NCBI GenBank assembly: GCA_024345305.1
Contig: BRON01000003.1
Span: 992,001 to 1,056,000 of the forward strand
DNA: 64,000 bases
Origin: Mrakia gelida
Lineage: Eukaryota; Basidiomycota; Tremellomycetes; Cystofilobasidiales; Mrakiaceae
Reading direction: 5' to 3'
In this document: in pieces, positions 11,298 to 23,644 of the stretch
Layout of the letters: every line of letters starts with the position of its first letter
Position numbering within the stretch: position 1 is the first letter of the stretch
The notes under the pieces: model-generated
Told to the model about the DNA's origin: nothing
Databases searched by the model: none
Seen by the model: the letters and a program-made list of their open reading frames with translations, nothing else
Translations under genes and position numbers: made by a program

Positions 11298-14210
11298 TCA
11301 CCCTCTCCTCGAGCTCAAGCCCCTCTCGTAGCCCCTCTCCCTGAACCCTCTCCACTCCCTCTCATCTCCCAGTCGATCGTCGTGGTTCGAAGTGTTGATC
11401 TTCCGAGCCGTCGAAGACGAGGACGACATCCTTTCGAGTTTCCGTTGCTTGACGAGGTCGAGAACCGTCAGAGCTGAGGTTCGAACGTCCGCCATGCTCA
11501 GTCGATACTGCTTGGGAGTGATACCCTTTCCAAATTGTCTGGAGGGAAAGGGAAAGAAACGAAGAAAGACGCGTCCAGAAGGAACAAGGAACGAGAGTCA
11601 GCTTCGCGTCCAAGGTCTCGCAAGCGGTGAACCTCCGAGCACAAGACGAGCAGAGGCACGAGAAACATGACAACTCACTTGTTGACGTGATTCGAGCAGA
11701 TCAGACCGACGAAGATGTTGGCGAGGTGGACGGGAACGACGGCGAAGGCTGCTGTTGCGAATTGAGCGAGAGCGACCTTGGAGAAGCGATAGAGCTTGCC
11801 TTTGCATCCTTTTAGAGGAGCTCGAGGGTAGCAGGTGGAGGAGGGAGTGGCTTCGTCTGTTGAGAGGGCGGGGGAGAAGGTATGCGAGTCAGCCGAACGC
11901 GGGAAGTGAAGACGACACGAGAAAAGGAACAAGGGTGAAACGAACGAAGAGGATTGAAGAATCCACAGCAGTGTAGCGAGTTCTGGATCCGGAGTCGACT
12001 GGAAGTGAAGATGTACGAAACGGCGTCGGAACGTGTTCGCTTCAACGGGGAAGAAGATAAGAGAGCCGTCGAACTCACTCAACGTCCGTGTAGAACTCCG
12101 ACCAAGCCTGATTTAGCTTCCTGTCGAGCTTGAAAGCTTCCCTCTTGTAGCTCGTGTATCCGATGAGGCAGATGCTGAGGAGAGTCGGCCAGAGGAGGAG
12201 GTTGTAGAACGCGAGGATGGCTCGATTGTTGAGGACCGTTCCCGAGAGACCGATGATGGACGTGAAGAGACAGAAGATCGAGGCGAAGGTGAGGACTGCG
12301 AGATGAAGGAGCAAGGTAAAGAAGGGGAGTCAGGAGAGAGATTGAAAGGGAAGAAGGGTCGAGGAGAGGAGGCGAGTCGAGGGAACAGAAGAGAGAGAAA
12401 GCGACGCGTCGACACGAACAGATGAGAACGTCCTCGTCCGCTACGAGAATCACGTCGGCGTAGCCCCAAGCTAAACAACGGTACCAGAATGAGTCAGATC
12501 ACTTGCGAAATGGCCACTAGAGAGAGAGCGAGGAAGCAGAGGACTCACTCCTGAACCAAATCATCAAACTCCAAGCCAGTCCAGCCATCGAGTACGCGAA
12601 GAGCTGCAACGACACGACCAAGCGAGCGAGTCTACGAGTCAGTACCCACCCTTCGCATGCGCACGAGTCTATCAAAGACTCACCGTACAAATCGAAAGAA
12701 ACAACGCGATCTTCAACCCACCCCACCTCTTCGTCTCCCCTCCTCCCGCTCCTCCTCCTGCTCCTCCTCCCACGACCTGCTGACTTGTTCTCCTTCCTCC
12801 CTCAATCGGGAACTTGTTCGTTACCTTCGGAGCAAGTATCGCCAGTCCCAGTCCCAGTCCCAGCCCCACCGGCTCCTTGAGCTTCTTGTCCTCGTGGATC
12901 GAACCGACCTCCGTCGACGCGTTCGAGGAGAGCGTCGAGCGGGAGGATTTGGCGGAGAGAGGATGGGTGTGGGTGTGGGAAGGGTGGTGAGAGTGAGGTT
13001 TGGAGGTAGAGGAGTAGTTGGTTTGAGCGAAGGAGGGGTATTTCGAGAGGGTTGTGGTTGTGTAGGCGTCTCCTCGGAGGGAATCGTCGGAGAAGAGGGA
13101 AGAGACGAGGGTTGGTGCTGAGGAGGAGGAGGAGGTGATGGAGGATCGGCGGTCGTCGTGGTGTTGATTGTAGTGGTTCTGGCTCTGGTTGAGGGAGGTC
13201 CGTGGTTGGAGTTGAAGAGGACGCGTCGGAGGGAGGAAGGTCGGGGAGTGGTGTCGGTTCCGAAGGGAGGAGGGTGAGAGAGGGAAAGGGGGAGGAGAGA
13301 GTGCCGAGGAGACGGAGAAGCCCTGATCGTCAGTTTCGAGGAAGGTGACGCTTCGGTTGGTTGCGTTGGACGAGTTGGAACGAGAGGTGGCCATGGAGGA
13401 AGCTCGGGGCAGAGGAGGAGGCGCGTAACTCCCTCCCCCTCGCTCGAGATCTCTCCTCAACATCTCGAACGTGACCGAGTCTCGTCGATGGACGTCCCTC
13501 TCCTCCTCATATCTCTCTCCCCGAACGTGGCCCTGAGCTGCGAAATCCGGCGTCGGATATCTCTCAGGAGCGTCCTCCGCTCCCTCTCTCAGCGACTGCA
13601 TCCTCCCGACCAGCCCAGCACCAGCACCACCACCTGAACCCCGCTCGATTCCTACGCCTCCTCGGCCGTAGAAGTCTGGTGTTGGGAACCTCGAGGGAGG
13701 TGCTATCCGGGTTCGAGCCGTGGAAGCGTACGAGTGGGCGCGAGAGGGAGGAAGGCGAACCTGGGCTGGATCGGTCGAAGGAGGAGGAGGGTAGCGATGC
13801 TCGGGCTGCTGATGATGATGATGGTCTTCGCGAGGTGATGAAGAATTCGGGTGATACTCCTCGTAGGTCGACGAGGAGAGGTGGGAGGAGGAGGTTGTGA
13901 AGGGAGTGGGAGGTGCGTCGACCGAGTGAGAGGGATTTGAAGGGATCATGGTGATCGTCCTAGAGAGTTCTGCTGCATCGTCGTCGACGCTGTAGTCGTC
14001 CTCCTCCTCTTCATCTCGTTGGAGATATCCTCGTTGTTCGTGTTGACGATGAGTCGAGGGAGCGAAGAGTCTTGCTGGGTTGTTGATTCCGTCGGACGGT
14101 GTTGAGCTCGTACGATTTGGGAGGTCGGACGAGTTGAGGTTGGGTGATCGTCTTCGAACGGCTGAAGGGAAGGTAGTAGATCTCCGAGGAGCGTTGTTCG
14201 AAGGATCCAT
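11298..14210 (-). CDS. Tetraspanin with long N-terminal cytoplasmic tail
   Basis: Seven exons: 12684..14210, 12549..12603, 12420..12470, 12079..12295, 11946..11998, 11679..11856 and 11298..11538; 773 aa. About 490 residues of Ser/Pro/Gly-rich, probably disordered tail precede four membrane segments: KIALFLSICT joined to LFAYSMAGLAWSLMIWF; FASIFCLFTSIIGLSG; LLLWPTLLSICLIGY; and ALAQFATAAFAVVPVHLANI. The large loop between TM3 and TM4 has the tetraspanin mark HCCGF and further cysteines (STCYPR, KGCKG), all created by correct splicing. Tetraspanins organise membrane microdomains; fungal Pls1/Tsp proteins act in polarity, septation and host penetration. The long tail is reminiscent of basidiomycete Tsp2-type proteins (recalled, not checked). 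Confidence 0.9.
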
Positions 14211-14566
14211 AAGCGAGAGGGGGGAGGGTATACGGGGGCGAAGGCGAGAAGGCGAGAAGGGGAGGAGGAGGAGGAGGGAAGGAAGGACGAGAGGCTGGAG
14301 GGTTCCCTTCCTTCTCCTCCTTCCCTTCCAGTCGTAACTGAGATAATAAAGCGGCAGGTGACGAGAATCAGCAAAGCGAAGAGGAAACCCTGGGAAAGAG
14401 CTTGGGAAAGGTCGAAAATGAGCTTGTGGGCGTCCGACGAAAGGAGAGAAGGCTCGATCGATCTTGTTGACCTCGCACGTCCATCATTCAAGCTCCTCCT
14501 TCCCTTCCTTCCCCCTTCTCGGATCTCCACCTTCTCTATCCATCTCCAACCCCTTCAATCTCTTGA
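14211..14566. other. Divergent promoter region
   Basis: This 356-bp gap lies between the tetraspanin start (minus) and the start of the next gene (plus). It is purine-rich on the plus strand near 14217-14330. I see no gene in it. An open minus frame with a hydrophobic stretch (GFLFALLILVTCRFI) crosses the gap but has no domain or splice support. Confidence 0.55.
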
Positions 14567-17500
14567 ATGAGCGGCACTCCTCATACTCCCATAGGAGGTC
14601 CTCGACTCGTATCCAAGCTCTGCGTCGTAGGAGAAGCGACGGAGGAGGAAGGCAATGGCGCTTCCTTCCTCCTCTTCTGCAAGGTCAACGTCCCTCATAG
14701 CTCCAGCAGCCAGAGCTATCCTCTCTTCCCGGGTCAGTTCAGCTTCCCATACATTCCTGCACACCCTACCTTCCCTCTGCCCATGCTTTCATCGACTTCA
14801 AGCTCATGCTTTCCCTCCTCCTTCCATCTTGAAACAGACGACCACCTCCAACTCCGCTCGTCCACCCTCGCACCCCTCACTCCCTCAGGTTCCCTCTCCC
14901 TCTCCCCTTCACCTACTCCACTTGTCCTCGAAGCTTCGAAACGACTCAGGATTCCAACCTCCTCGTCCGTCAGCTCTTCCTCCTCCTCCACTCGTCCGCC
15001 CGAAGTCAACATTCGCATCCAGGACTTTGCCGTCTCGCTCGTGGTCGAAGGGAGTGGTGGCGATGCCGGAGGTCCTGGCTCGTACGGAAGGGCTTCTCCT
15101 CAGAGGATGGGCTCGAGTGGATCAGGGAGGAGGAGCTCGTTCTCTCCGGTGCTGGGAGGGGATCAGGAATCAACCGTCTACATCGTCGTGCTGGAGGTCG
15201 CCATCCCCTGTTCGACCGTCCCTCCTCTCGATTGCTACTCCGTGAGTAGCTGTGTGCCCTATCTTTGAGCGGTCACTCCTATCGGGAATAATTGCGTCTC
15301 TGACTCTCCATGCTCTCGTTTGCTCTTGCTCTACAGATCTCCTTGCCTCTCCCTCGCTGCCTCTCGAACACCCTTCGCTTCCACCTTTCACCCTCCTCTT
15401 CCTCGTCGTCGGACAGCTACTACAACATCGCCACCACTCCTCGTCTCCTTTCATCTCCGGAAGTGCCGACCGAGGAGCTCGCTCTCGAGGGGACCTTCCA
15501 GAGCACACCCACGCTGGAGATCCGATGGGCGAAAGCGACCGAGACGAGCCTCCTCGACGCGTCGACGTCCTCGTCGGCAGGCGGAAGGTCGAAGATGGTC
15601 ACCGTTCGAGAGTCGAGCTCCAAACTCTCGTACACCGTCCTAGAGCCATCGTCGGAGGCAGGAACGGCCATGGAGGTTCAGCTGGAGTACCAATCCTCGA
15701 CCTCAATCCACTTCGCGGGAGTCGAGTCGTCCGTCTTCCTCGATCTCCAACTCGACCTTCCCACCTCCCAGTCCTTTGAGTGGATCGAGCTTCCCTTCGC
15801 GACGACCAACATCGGACTCGCCTCCTTCGAACTTTTGGAATCGTCACCTCAACAGGACGACCCGGACGCGTCGACGACTTCCACCGTCCAATCCCCTCCC
15901 TCTCCCTCTCCTCCCAATCGATCACCCTCCTACCTCTCCAACCTCTCCAAACAAAATCCAGCATCCACCTCCCAACTCTCCCTCCTCCGCCAGCAACTCC
16001 CCTCCATGAACGAAACGTCGGACCTCTCTTTCGCCTTCGATCAATCCGGATCTCCCTCACCAGGCACCTCTCCGTCAATTCGACATCGCTCGCCACTCTC
16101 GAGGAACAACACGGCCACGACGCCCGATCATCGAACTTCCAGACGGATCAGACTTCACCTCGATATCTCCAAGATCCATCAGCATCGAGCTCACGAGCCG
16201 TTCACCATCACGCTTCAGGGGTCGCTTAGGCTCGGACAACAGCAGAACCAGCCAGGCGAGGTCGTCCTTCCCTTCGTTTTGATATCAGGAGAAGAGTCCT
16301 CGACCACTTGCCTCGTTACGGTCAACCCCTCGGCGTATCCTCAAGCTCAAATCCTCGCTCCTCAATTGTCGGAACCCGTTCGAGAGTCGTCCTCGTCGTC
16401 GTCGAGGTCGAAACCACCCTCAGCAGGAGATCGATGGGCTCTCGTCCTTCCTCCTCCCTCGGACTCCCAGCCAAGCATCGACGACGACTCCCACCACTTC
16501 AAGCTCATCCTCCCACCGCCACCTCCTCCTCCCGCTCCTCTCCCTCCGTCGCCGAGCTTCAAGACGATCAAGGCTCGACGACAGTCTACCACCTCCTCCT
16601 TCCACCCAGCTCAGAACCTCTTTTCCGGATCAGCAGCAGGAGACATCCAGTCGAAAGGATGGGATCAGGATCGAGCAGTCGGAGGATCTCAGGCGGGAGA
16701 GGGAACCATCGTCGAAACGATCCCCCAGGTCGAAGTCGAGGTCGTTCTTGTTCCTCGTCGACCCTCATCCTCGTCCGAAGTCGTCGACGCGTCGAAGAAG
16801 GGGAAGAAGAACTCGAAGGAAGCGTCGGGAACTCCAGTCGAATGGGATCAGCTCACGAAGATGCGACTCCTCCTCCCTCCTCGATCCCCGCTTCTCGCTC
16901 AGGACGACGTCGAGGAAGAAGAGGACGTGGACACGTTCGAGTTCGGCATCATCGCTACAGGATCGACCTCCCCTCCGACGCTTCGAGTCCTCTCGGCTTC
17001 GATCGACTCGAGATCCGTTGCGTTTGAGATCCAGGAGAGGGACAACGGAGAGGAAGCTGAGGAAGCGCCTGGAGTTGTGGGATACGTGAGGCTGTTTGGA
17101 GAGGAGGGGATGAGGGAGAGAGGTGGCGAGGTGGAGGTGTGCTTTGTCTTGGAGGGAGGGGAGGGAGACGGAGCAGCGGTCGTTGGGACGAGCTCGAAGT
17201 TGTGGAAGGCGAAGCCGAGAGGGAAGGAGGTGGTCCTGGGGCTGCCGAGCTTCGAAGCTGTTGTTGGCTGGGAGGAGATTAAGGTCTCTGTCGGAGGAGG
17301 TGGGTCTTGCCTCTCGATGTAGCCATGGCGTCGACCAAGCTGACTTCGACGCGTCCATTCTCTTTCGTCGCTTCCAGACTTCACCCTCTCACCTCTCATC
17401 TCATCATCAACAACCATCTCCACTGTCACCTCCTCCACCTTCACAACTCTCTCGCATACTCTTCCAGCCCTCCACGCCCCCCATCAACGCGTCCTCCTCC

Positions 17501-18060
17501 TCCCAACCTCGCTCGCCTCTCCTTCCTCGACCTCTTCCTCTCGAACGTCCTTCTTCTCCCCCTCCAACCTTCCCCTCATCATCCTCTCCTTCCTCCTCCT
17601 CTCCATGGGAACCGAAGTCCGAACCCTCCGCTCAGGTCTCGTGGACATGGTCCTCTCCATCCAGTCCGAAGCCTTCGCGACGAGGGAAGCCGTCGGTCGA
17701 TGCGACGCGGCCGTCCAATCCTTCAACTCCCGACCTCTCGTTCATCACCACAACCCACCACCACCTGCCAACCCCTCAACTCCTTCTTTTACCACCTCCA
17801 TCGACTCGGAAGGAAACACCATCCTCCTTCCCTCCTTCACCGACCTCCCTCACCCTCCTCCTTCAAACCAGCATCAACGACCAGCATCGCATTCGCATCA
17901 CGGAGGAGGAGCAGGAGGAGCGGAAATCGGACGACCAGCATCATCTTACACGATTGTGACGACGCTTAACGACCTGTTGGGGAGGAACGTGATTGGGAGG
18001 GGTGTGAAGAGAGTGGGAGGTGGGCTGTGGAAGGTGTTGAGCTATCTCGTCTCTTTTTGA
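14567..18060 (+). CDS. Large protein with single C-terminal membrane segment, unknown family
   Basis: Exons 14567..15241, 15337..17299 and 17378..18060 give 1106 aa. The frame appears to stop at 17322, but a gtgggt donor at 17300 and an acceptor at 17377 keep it open and add 228 residues. The body alternates beta-rich segments (VNIRIQDFAVSLVVEG, PFTITLQGSLRLG, EVEVCFVLEGG) with Ser/Pro-rich linkers. Near the end, residues about 943-963 form a membrane segment NLPLIILSFLLLSMG, followed by a helical amphipathic stretch and a C-terminus rich in His/Pro. Topology suggests a large cytosolic domain anchored near its C-terminus, possibly at the ER or another endomembrane. I do not recognise the family. 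Confidence 0.65.
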
Positions 18061-18483
18061 TCTCGTTTCGTTTCATAGCTCGGTGGGGAGGAATGGAGTA
18101 GTTTGTAGTAGCATGTTCACGTTTTCTTTTGAATGGATGGAAACTTAGCTTTATGGTGGGAGGGAGGATCGAGGGAAAGGGAAACTGACGCGTCGAGCGC
18201 AAGGGTCGATGTTCCGTTCTCTTCTTTTTCCGTTTGTGAGTCCCGTCCCTTTCGTTCGGTGTCTGGATATCCCTCAGAATCTGCTAGAACTGAGTCTCCC
18301 CCCTTGTTTCTCACCCAGCCCGCAGGCGGGACGAATCCAATCTTATCTCCCAATCCGATTGGAGGTCGGACTCGCGACCGACGAAACTTCCTTGATCATC
18401 CGTCGCCTGCAACCGTCCGTCCTTTTCCCCTTCTTTCGCCACCCAACTAGAACTCCCTCGGCCATCTCTTCTTTTCCTTCAAC
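18061..18483. other. Intergenic region
   Basis: A 3' UTR is followed by the promoter of the next plus-strand gene. T-rich near 18115-18240, C/T-rich up to the ATG at 18484. No gene is seen. Confidence 0.55.
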
Positions 18484-20014
18484 ATGGTAGCCATTCAACA
18501 CGACCCTTCCCTCCTCCCTCCCTCGCTCAAGGTTGGTCACGATGGGAGGGAACCCATCGAGTGGATTGCGGTTCCAGATGGAACAGCGAGACCGGTGAAG
18601 ATCAAGGAGTTCAAGACGGTTGGGAGCTTTAGTTACGTGGATGGGAAGGAGCCTTGTGTCCTCGTCCCTTGTGAGTCTCTCATCCCTCTTCCACTCCTCG
18701 AGAAGTCTTCGCTTGACTGACCATCTCTTCGTTCCCGCGTTCGTTCGTTCATCGCCAGCTGCTCCTCCCGAAGTTCGACGTTCGTTCCCTCCCTTCGACC
18801 AATCCCGTCTCTCTCTCCCTTAGCCTGACTCCCCTCCCTTCATCTTCATCTCCTTCTCTTTCTCAGTCCGCCTCCCAGTAAAAGTCCGCCCCGACTCAGG
18901 CGACACTCTCCTCGACGCCCACGCGCTCAGACTCCCTAATTCGTCCACGACCTCTCCTCTCTCGTCCTCTATCCAAGTCGCCCACCTCCTCACCCCAACT
19001 TTGGACTTCTCCTCTCTCTCCTTCATCACAAGCGAAGGAGCCCTCCTGGACCTCTTCGGCATGATCCGAGGAGAGCAGAAGGCGTTCCGAATCGACGGGG
19101 AGCTCGCTGGCGACGGGACGGTTTTGCTCAGTCGATGCGAGAAGGAGGTGTGGGATAAGAGTCATGCGTTCAAGGGGTACGGGGAGAGTTTCAAGAGCAG
19201 GGAGACGGTGGAGGTGAAGGGGTGTGAGGGGACGATTGGTGGGCATTGGAGGTTGTCGACGTGAGTTCGAAGTCCCGCTGTTGTGTTCTTCGAACGCGTC
19301 GAGAGCGAAGGAACTGATCCCTTTCTCTTCGCGATCCTCAGCTTCGAACTAGGCCACCACAAGATCCTGATTCGCTACCAAGTCGACGCCCAACTCCCCC
19401 TCCCACCTCCCAGTAAATTCAACACTCCTCCCCGCTCGACGGACGCGTCGTCCTCCTCTCCCTCCGACTGCTCGTCGCCCATCGACATTTTCGCCTCCCT
19501 CCCCTTCACCACCACCCCCACTCCCTTTCTCCCATCTCCCTCCACCACCAACACTCAAACCCTCACCTACCTCCCCACCCCCTCCTCAGTCACCACCCCA
19601 CCTCAATCCTCCCTCCTCTCCCTCCTCACCACCCCCGTCACCCAACCCTTCTCCCCCTCCTCTTACTGGCCGCACCTCTACCTCACCCAAACCCCCCTCC
19701 TCTACCTCGGCGCCCACGACAAGTTCGGGACCTTCTCCCCCAGCCACTTCCAGAAACTCTACCTCGAGAGAGGGGAGTTGAAGGTCTACGGAGAGAGGGA
19801 GGGGTTGAAGGTGTTGAGTAAACTGGGGAAGGTGCTCGAGAGGATGAGGAGGACGGTGAAGAGAGAAGGGAGGAAGGGTGAGGGTGTTAGCTTTGTTTTT
19901 GAAGGAGGTGGGGCTGGAGGAGCGGTGGTGATGAAGGTTTGGAGGGTTGAGGAGGGGAGGAGGAGGAGGGTTGGGGAGGAGATGGAGAGGGAGGTTTTTG
20001 TGAGGAGGGGGTGA
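18484..20014 (+). CDS. Conserved fungal protein of unknown function
   Basis: Exons 18484..18670, 18867..19260 and 19342..20014 give 417 aa. The splice TCGAC|C joins WRLST to FELGHHKILIRYQVDAQLP. This short strand-turn-strand pattern (Gly-His/Gly, hydrophobic, RYxVDA) resembles a widespread ascomycete and basidiomycete family often labelled geranylgeranyl pyrophosphate synthetase by annotation transfer, although it has none of the DDxxD motifs of that enzyme. The first exon has FKTVGSFSYVDGKEP. The middle of exon 3 is a Ser/Thr/Pro-rich insert (about residues 215-290), and the end is basic and helical. I regard the function as unknown. The 196-nt intron 1 is longer than usual; an upstream acceptor at 18759 leads to a stop. 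Confidence 0.65.
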
Positions 20015-20373
20015 AAAGAGGATGTTGTTGGGCTGGAAGCCTGACTGAACCCACTATCTGCTAGTGCTCGCAGCGTGACGTCGCGTAGAGCATAGCTTCT
20101 TCGCGAGCAGACGCGTCGTCTCTCTCTTTTGGACGCGTCGCCGATTCGTCCTCGTAGCGACGGACGGGTTCGTGTTGCCTTGACTTCTCGCCCTGCTCGA
20201 CTTTGGATACGAATGAATCGCTTTGATACAGTCTCGTTGCTTTGAAAGTCTTGAATCTGTCTCTGGGAGATGTTGAATCAAACTCCGTCGTCGAGCCCCT
20301 CGCGAGACACGATTCGCGAGGTCGCTCTCTCCTTCCCTCTCCCTCCAACGGCTTCCCTCCTCTCCATTTCCAG
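20015..20373. other. Intergenic region
   Basis: A 359-bp gap between two plus-strand genes, holding a 3' UTR and promoter. It includes two GACGCGTC-type palindromes close together (near 20110 and 20133). No gene is seen. Confidence 0.5.
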
Positions 20374-23299
20374 ATGTCTCTCAGCATGAGACCTTCCCGG
20401 ACTCAACCTACCACGCCTTCCTCCCCTTCCCCAAAGAAATCATCCTCCTCCTCTGCTCCTCTGGTTATCTCTGGAGCTCAACGATTGAGACCTCGCTCTC
20501 TCCTCCCTCAAGCTCAAGCTCGTCCCTCCTCAGCTTCCTCGTCCTCGACAACGCCAGATCCTCCACCTTCAACAGCTCCTACCACGACCTCGTCCACGGC
20601 TCCTCGATCTCCTAGCAAAATTACTCTCGGTGGAAGCTTGAGGAGGAGTTTTGGAGGGTCTACGAAGGGGAAAGGGAAGGAGAGTGACCAAGGAAGGGGT
20701 GAGGGAGGAACGAGGATGGAGAAGGAAGAGTCCTGGGAAGTCCTAGACGAGGATGGAGAGGACGACTTTGGAAGGTTTGCATCCGACAAGGGAAGACCTT
20801 CTCAACCTCTACCTCCAGCCTCGAACGGGAAAGGAGTGAGCAGGATCGCTTCCTTCTCGAGGACAAAGAGCTCAAAGGTGTCAACAGTCCCTTCCTCAAC
20901 GGCAAGGTCGCCCTCGCCCAGGAAGAAGAAGATATCTACAACTTCACGTCACCCACCACCACCTCTCCCACCTACCTCCCCTGCCTCCTCTTCCCACTCT
21001 CGCAACTCAAATCGACTTCAACCCTCCTCCTCCTTCCAACTCGCTCGAACACCCCAACCTCCTTCCGCCTTCGCCTCCTCCCTCGCAAACGTCCCAGGAA
21101 CGCCCAACTCCCCTTCCCCCATGACTCGCTCATCATCAGGATCACTCATCTTCGTACCCTCATCTTCAACTTCCTCGTCCAAAGACCCCTCGGAGGTCTT
21201 CCTAGGCAACCGCTCAGTCTCCAATCCCATCTCCTCATCCAAACACTCGACCTCCTCCTCGTCCCTCCATCCTCCTCGCCCTTCTTCCTCATCAGGCAAA
21301 GAGAACGGGGCTCCTCCACCATCCACCTCCCTCTTACCGAGCGCTACCATCCATCAAGGTCAACGATCCACCTCAGCTGCTTCCTCCTCCTCCAAATCCA
21401 ACTCTACCCTCCCCTCGACCTCGTCCAACCATCGTCCCAAATCCTCGTCGCCCAACAACGCGTCGACAGGAGGACGACCCTTCCCTGCTTCGTCTTCGAT
21501 ATCGTCCATCCCCGTTCCCCCAACAAGAGCAAGCAGAGGTCACAAAGTCTCCCTCTCGCTGTCTCAAGAACCCTCCCTCCCCTCGTCGTCGTCGTCGTCC
21601 ATCCCCATCGCTCCTCGAGCTCGACCGTCCTCGTTCATCTCGACGCTGCAGCAACCTCTCCCTCCCGCTGCTAGAACTTCCAAGATCGCCACCTCCTCCG
21701 CTCCCAAACCCAAATCCACGGCCTCTTCGTCTTCGGCGTCGTTGATGCCCTTCCCAAGCGAACGACGCGAGGGCGAGAAGGATCGAGCTGGGAGTCCGAC
21801 GCTGGTGCTGAAGAAGAACGGGTCGATTGGGAGAGCTGCTGGAGCGAACTTGAGGCAGATGCCTAGGAGTCCGTTGAGCATGGTGGGTGGGGAGATGCCG
21901 AAGGGTTTAACCGGGGTGGCAGGAGGTTCGACGCCGGTGAGGGAAAGGACGGGGACGGGAGCGGGAGGAGCGCTGATGATGGTCGCGTCGAGTTCCGAGG
22001 GAGGAGGGTTGTCGATGTGAGTTTCTTCTCGCTTCTCTTGACCTATCTTTCTGCTCGAGGGGGTGCTGACTCGGATAACGTCTTCGATTTAGGCTCCCAA
22101 ACCGCTCCCATCTCTCGTACCCTTCGCCCGCGCCGCCTCACTCGTCCTCCTCCTCGTCGTCGGTTCCTCACCCTCATCCTCGCAACCCTCTCCTCTCCTT
22201 CTCAACTGCAACAGCTCCCTCCCCTCACTCCACCGACTCCTCCTCAGCCTCAACACCAACCTCCGTCCGCCTCACACCCTCGGGAGCCTCAATTCGTTCG
22301 ACACCCAAACTCGTTCCTCGTTCATCGCTCTACGACTACGAGGCCATGAGAGACGCGGCGTCTCTTCCCGAGGACCAATCACTCCTCATCGAAGATCTCG
22401 AGGAAGACGGCGAATCAGGCTGGGACGCCATGAGCATCGCACGAAACTCGATCCTCGACACTCCCGGAGGAGGCTTCGACGCGTCGTCGCTTCGCGCTTC
22501 GGATTTCCACCAGCAGCAGCTTCGTCGAGCCTCAGTCAACAGCAACAGCGGTCACTCCCAATCTCGTCGTCGCTCCTCTTCCACCAACTCCTCGGACGTC
22601 TTCACTCCTCCTCTACCCAACGCACCTCCTCTTCCCTTGCCAACCCAACTCGACCGAAACCACCCCTCCTACATCCCCATCCACACCACCCATCTCCTCC
22701 CCTCCATCGTCTCAGCCTCTCCCTCCCCAGCAGAAATCACCTCCGCCTCCCTCCAATCCCGGCTCTCCCAATCCCTCCTCGCTCAGGCAGACCTCCAGAA
22801 AACCCTGTCCGCGTCGAAGGGGAAGATCCTCGATCTCGAATCCAAACTGGCTCAAGCTCAAGCTCAAACCCGACAACGAGACGACGCTCAAACGAACGAA
22901 GCCCTCGCATCCCAACTCCAACTCCACAGAGCTCAGACAACCGCTCTCGAATCGGAGAAATCCCAGCTCGAAGAAGAACTCGAAGCAGCCAAATCCGTCA
23001 TCGACACCTTGGAAACCCAACTTCTCGAGCTCGAGCGCTCGCACGAGGAGCTTCGGTTCTCTCTCGAGGCGGTGGAGTTGGAAAAGGGGGAGGTGAGGTT
23101 GGAGATGGAGGGGTTGGAGCGGGAGTGCGAAGGGTTGAGGCAGGAGAGGAGGGAGCGGATGGCAGGGGTTTGGGAGGAGGTGGGGAGGAAGGAGAGGGAT
23201 GAGTTGGAGGTGTTGGGGGAGGAGAGGGCGGTACTTGGGGTGTTGGAGAAGGTGCTGGAGGGGTTGGAGGAGGGGTTGAGGTTGAGGTGCGTTGGTTGA
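20374..23299 (+). CDS. Ser/Pro-rich protein with C-terminal coiled coil
   Basis: Exons 20374..22016 and 22093..23299 give 949 aa. The start MSLSMRPSRTQP follows a cag-rich leader; upstream in-frame codons are in a different sequence style. Residues 1-700 are low-complexity Ser/Pro/Arg, with one acidic patch (ESWEVLDEDGEDDFGRFA) and several basic SP sites (SPSPRKKK) of the kind phosphorylated by proline-directed kinases. A short ordered stretch SSLYDYEAMRD precedes the coiled coil, about residues 745-945 (LQKTLSASKGKILDLESKLA, LELERSHEELRFSLEAVELE), in heptads. The architecture suits a cytoskeletal, polarity or spindle scaffold, but no family is recognised. Confidence 0.7.
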
Positions 23300-23644
23300 G
23301 GTGCGAAGGAAGGGAGGTGAGGGGAGGGGAGGGTTTAGTTCAGATCTGTTTATTCTAGTACGATTGGTCTGGACCGTTTCGGCTATCGCGCATGCATGCA
23401 TCGCTTGTGGTCCTCGACTTGATTGAGAAGGAAGGCGACGCGTCCGGTGAAGAACTGAAGACCCAGAACGCGCGCTTGCCCCTGTGAGGGAGATGACGTA
23501 AAGTTCCAGCGTTCTATTTTCGTGTCTGGGGAAGTCTTTTCGGCGTGAGCTCGTTTCGCTTTCAGTCTCGTTTCTGCTTTGACTCCCAACCGCCACCCAT
23601 CCCTCCTCGCTCTTCCCCTTTCCCTCCGAGACCAAGAAAAGAAG
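23300..23644. other. Intergenic region
   Basis: A 345-bp gap between plus-strand genes; contains gcatgcatgcatc near 23390. No gene is seen. Probably promoter and leader of F-box copy B. Confidence 0.5.

Noticed and set aside
18760..18822. Alternative acceptor at 18759 in the unknown conserved gene
   Set aside because: It runs into a stop codon at 18820-18822 (TAG), and no second donor gives a consistent phase with the next exon.
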